From positions 3,654 to 20,252 of the forward strand of contig DDHP01000001.1 of the NCBI GenBank assembly GCA_002338145.1: a stretch of DNA of 16,599 nucleotides, read 5' to 3'. The notes beneath the pieces were generated by a model. It saw nothing but the letters and a program-made list of their open reading frames with translations. It was not told the DNA's origin and did no database searches. Shown here in pieces: positions 15,546-16,599 of the stretch (position 1 is the stretch's first letter; each line of letters begins with the position of its first letter). The position numbers were made by a program, and so were the translations under genes. Source of the stretch: Deferribacteraceae bacterium UBA1873 (GTDB lineage: Bacteria; Chrysiogenota; Deferribacteres; Deferribacterales; Flexistipitaceae).

Positions 15546-15974
15546 ATGAAGACGACATGGGCAAAAAAAGATGAGCTAAATCGGAATTGGTATTTGGTGG
15601 ATGTTCGGGATAAGGTGCTGGGACGTGTTGCCAGTCAGATTGCCAAAATATTGATGGGCAAGCATAAACCTGAATATACTCCCTTCATTGACTCCGGAGA
15701 TTTTGTTGTTGTGGTTAATGCGGAAAAGATTGCCGTTACCGGTAAGAAGATGAGTGACAAATATTACTACAGACACTCAGGGTATCTTGGTGGACTGAAA
15801 AGCAAAAATTTGGAACAGATGCTGGATAGCAAACCAGAGGATGTTGTAAGGCTTGCTGTGAAAAGGATGCTGCCAAAAAATAAACTGGGAAGGCAAATGT
15901 TGAATAAGTTGAAAGTTTACTCAGGACAAGAGCATCCTCATGACGCTCAAAAACCTGTTAGTATAGAGTTATAG
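15546..15974 (+). CDS. rplM: 50S ribosomal protein uL13
   Basis: Early-assembly protein of the large subunit. ATG 15546 gives 142 residues, the same length as the E. coli protein. It is preferred over the in-frame TTG at 15537 because AAGGGG then stands at a workable 10 bases instead of 1. Conserved text includes NWYLVDVRDKVLGRVASQIAKIL, GKHKPEYTPFIDSGDFVVVVN-type sequence at 38-57, YYRHSGYLGG and AVKRMLPKNKLGRQMLNKLKVY, then EHPHDAQKP near the end. It is paired with rpsI 12 bases downstream, the usual rplM-rpsI order. Confidence 0.96.
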   Translation: MKTTWAKKDELNRNWYLVDVRDKVLGRVASQIAKILMGKHKPEYTPFIDSGDFVVVVNAEKIAVTGKKMSDKYYYRHSGYLGGLKSKNLEQMLDSKPEDVVRLAVKRMLPKNKLGRQMLNKLKVYSGQEHPHDAQKPVSIEL

Positions 15975-15986
15975 GGGGATTTTCGG

Positions 15987-16379
15987 ATGGCTGCTGAATA
16001 TTTTTATGGAACGGGAAGAAGAAAAACGTCTATTTCCAGGGTATTTTTAAAACCGGGTTCCGGATCTATAATGGTCAACGGTAAACCTTTGGAAAATTAT
16101 CTGGACAGGCCGGTTTTGAGACAGATTGTCAAACAACCCTTGGAAAAACTGGGAGTGCAAGGCAAATTTGATTTTTATGTTACAGTATCAGGTGGTGGTA
16201 AAAGCGGACAGGCCGGGGCAATAAGACATGGTATAGCCCGTGCATTACTCGAATATAACGGCGAATATAGGAAATCATTGAAAGATGGTGGTTTTCTTAC
16301 AAGAGATCCGCGTATGGTGGAAAGGAAAAAACCTGGACAGCCCAAGGCGCGTAAAAAACCTCAGTTTTCAAAACGTTAA
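15987..16379 (+). CDS. rpsI: 30S ribosomal protein uS9
   Basis: Small-subunit head protein whose C-terminal tail reaches the P-site tRNA. The 130 residues show the standard N-terminal GTGRRKTSISRVFLKPGSG, VSGGGKSGQAGAIRHGIARAL and LTRDPRMVERKKPGQPKARK. The protein ends in the diagnostic FSKR, so it is complete. AGGGGG lies about 9 bases before the ATG. It is the last gene of the cluster, followed by a hairpin. Confidence 0.97.
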   Translation: MAAEYFYGTGRRKTSISRVFLKPGSGSIMVNGKPLENYLDRPVLRQIVKQPLEKLGVQGKFDFYVTVSGGGKSGQAGAIRHGIARALLEYNGEYRKSLKDGGFLTRDPRMVERKKPGQPKARKKPQFSKR

Positions 16380-16392
16380 CGTTTTTACATAT

Positions 16393-16428
16393 GCACTTCG
16401 GTATATTCTGTTGCCGAAGTGCCTTTCT
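16393..16428 (+). terminator. Hairpin terminator after rpsI
   Basis: A perfect 9-base stem, GCACTTCGG (16393-16401) and CCGAAGTGC (16414-16422), with a 12-base loop is followed by the weak T-rich CTTTCT. It stands just after the last ribosomal gene, where a transcript end is expected. The imperfect T-run makes its efficiency uncertain. Confidence 0.6.
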
Positions 16429-16554
16429 GCAATATTTTCAGTCTGTTAAATTATAGAGTAAATATAGTATCTGTCGTTTATTTTTTTAAAAACCTGGTTT
16501 TGCTCCATCTGCCACAATAAGATTACTTTTGTAAGACTTTTGAATAACCCTATT

Positions 16555-16585
16555 TGGTCATGCTGAATTTGTTTCAGCATCTAAT
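16555..16585. repeat. Interspersed palindrome of the GTCATGCTGAA type
   Basis: Perfect 8-base arms ATGCTGAA (16560-16567) and TTCAGCAT (16573-16580) flank a 5-base loop within TGGTCATGCTGAATTTG..TTTCAGCATCTAATG. From memory, close relatives of this sequence recur between genes in several bacterial phyla as short palindromic repeats. The rest of the non-coding tail (16429-16554) shows nothing I can name. Confidence 0.6.
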
Positions 16586-16599
16586 GATATCGGTAAATT

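Noticed and set aside
16370..16385. Perfect 16-base palindrome AAAACGTTAACGTTTT at the rpsI stop as terminator or operator
   Set aside because: It is AT-rich and would form only a short weak stem; the GC-rich hairpin 8 bases further on is the better terminator candidate. A protein-binding role cannot be supported from one copy.
1..16599. CRISPR array, tRNA, rRNA, transposase, toxin-antitoxin or defence genes
   Set aside because: I looked on both strands and saw no spaced direct repeats, no tRNA TPsiC-like segments and no matching protein motifs.

Overview
The window is AT-rich bacterial chromosome, read here as mostly conserved core genes with a more variable first third. The best guess for the host is a Deferribacterota-like anaerobe (Flexistipes/Deferribacter relatives). 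This is inference from three things: the gene order ffh-rpsP-khpA-rimM-trmD-rplS-rplM-rpsI, a TrmD carrying an extra C-terminal SPOUT methyltransferase domain, and interspersed palindromic repeats at both window edges. No 16S rRNA or tRNA gene is present to settle it.

Left part (1-5500). A composite inverted repeat (27-173) precedes an exported TRAP-type solute-binding protein of the TakP/FcbT1 type, with no membrane subunits in view. A TVP38/VTT-like membrane protein and a 753-residue protein resembling six-hairpin glycosidases follow as a tight pair. Converging on these from the minus strand is an azlC-azlD pair, a two-subunit branched-chain amino acid exporter.

Middle (5500-8300). A small cysteine-rich protein of unknown function converges with a minus-strand operon. 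That operon encodes a YfcE-type metallophosphoesterase and a COG2509-type FAD-dependent dehydrogenase. A divergent intergenic region (8067-8321) carries promoter-like boxes on both strands.

Right part (8300-16380), all on the plus strand. The first operon is compact and has overlapping genes: a class II tRNA nucleotidyltransferase with an HD domain, a fumarylacetoacetate hydrolase-family protein, a small CxxCxxCC protein and dephospho-CoA kinase (coaE). A good sigma70-like promoter overlaps the coaE stop. It starts a translation-related cluster: ffh, rpsP, khpA, rimM, trmD fused to a SPOUT domain, rplS, rplM and rpsI. A terminator-like hairpin between khpA and rimM, together with a poor ribosome binding site for rimM, suggests that the RNA modification and maturation genes are expressed below the ribosomal protein genes. 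The cluster ends in a hairpin after rpsI, and the window closes with a second kind of interspersed palindrome.

I see no CRISPR array, phage, transposase, tRNA or rRNA. The least ordinary items are the TrmD-SPOUT fusion, the intra-operon hairpin, the VTT/glycosidase-like pair, the cysteine-rich small protein and the composite repeat. None amounts to a clearly new multi-gene system.
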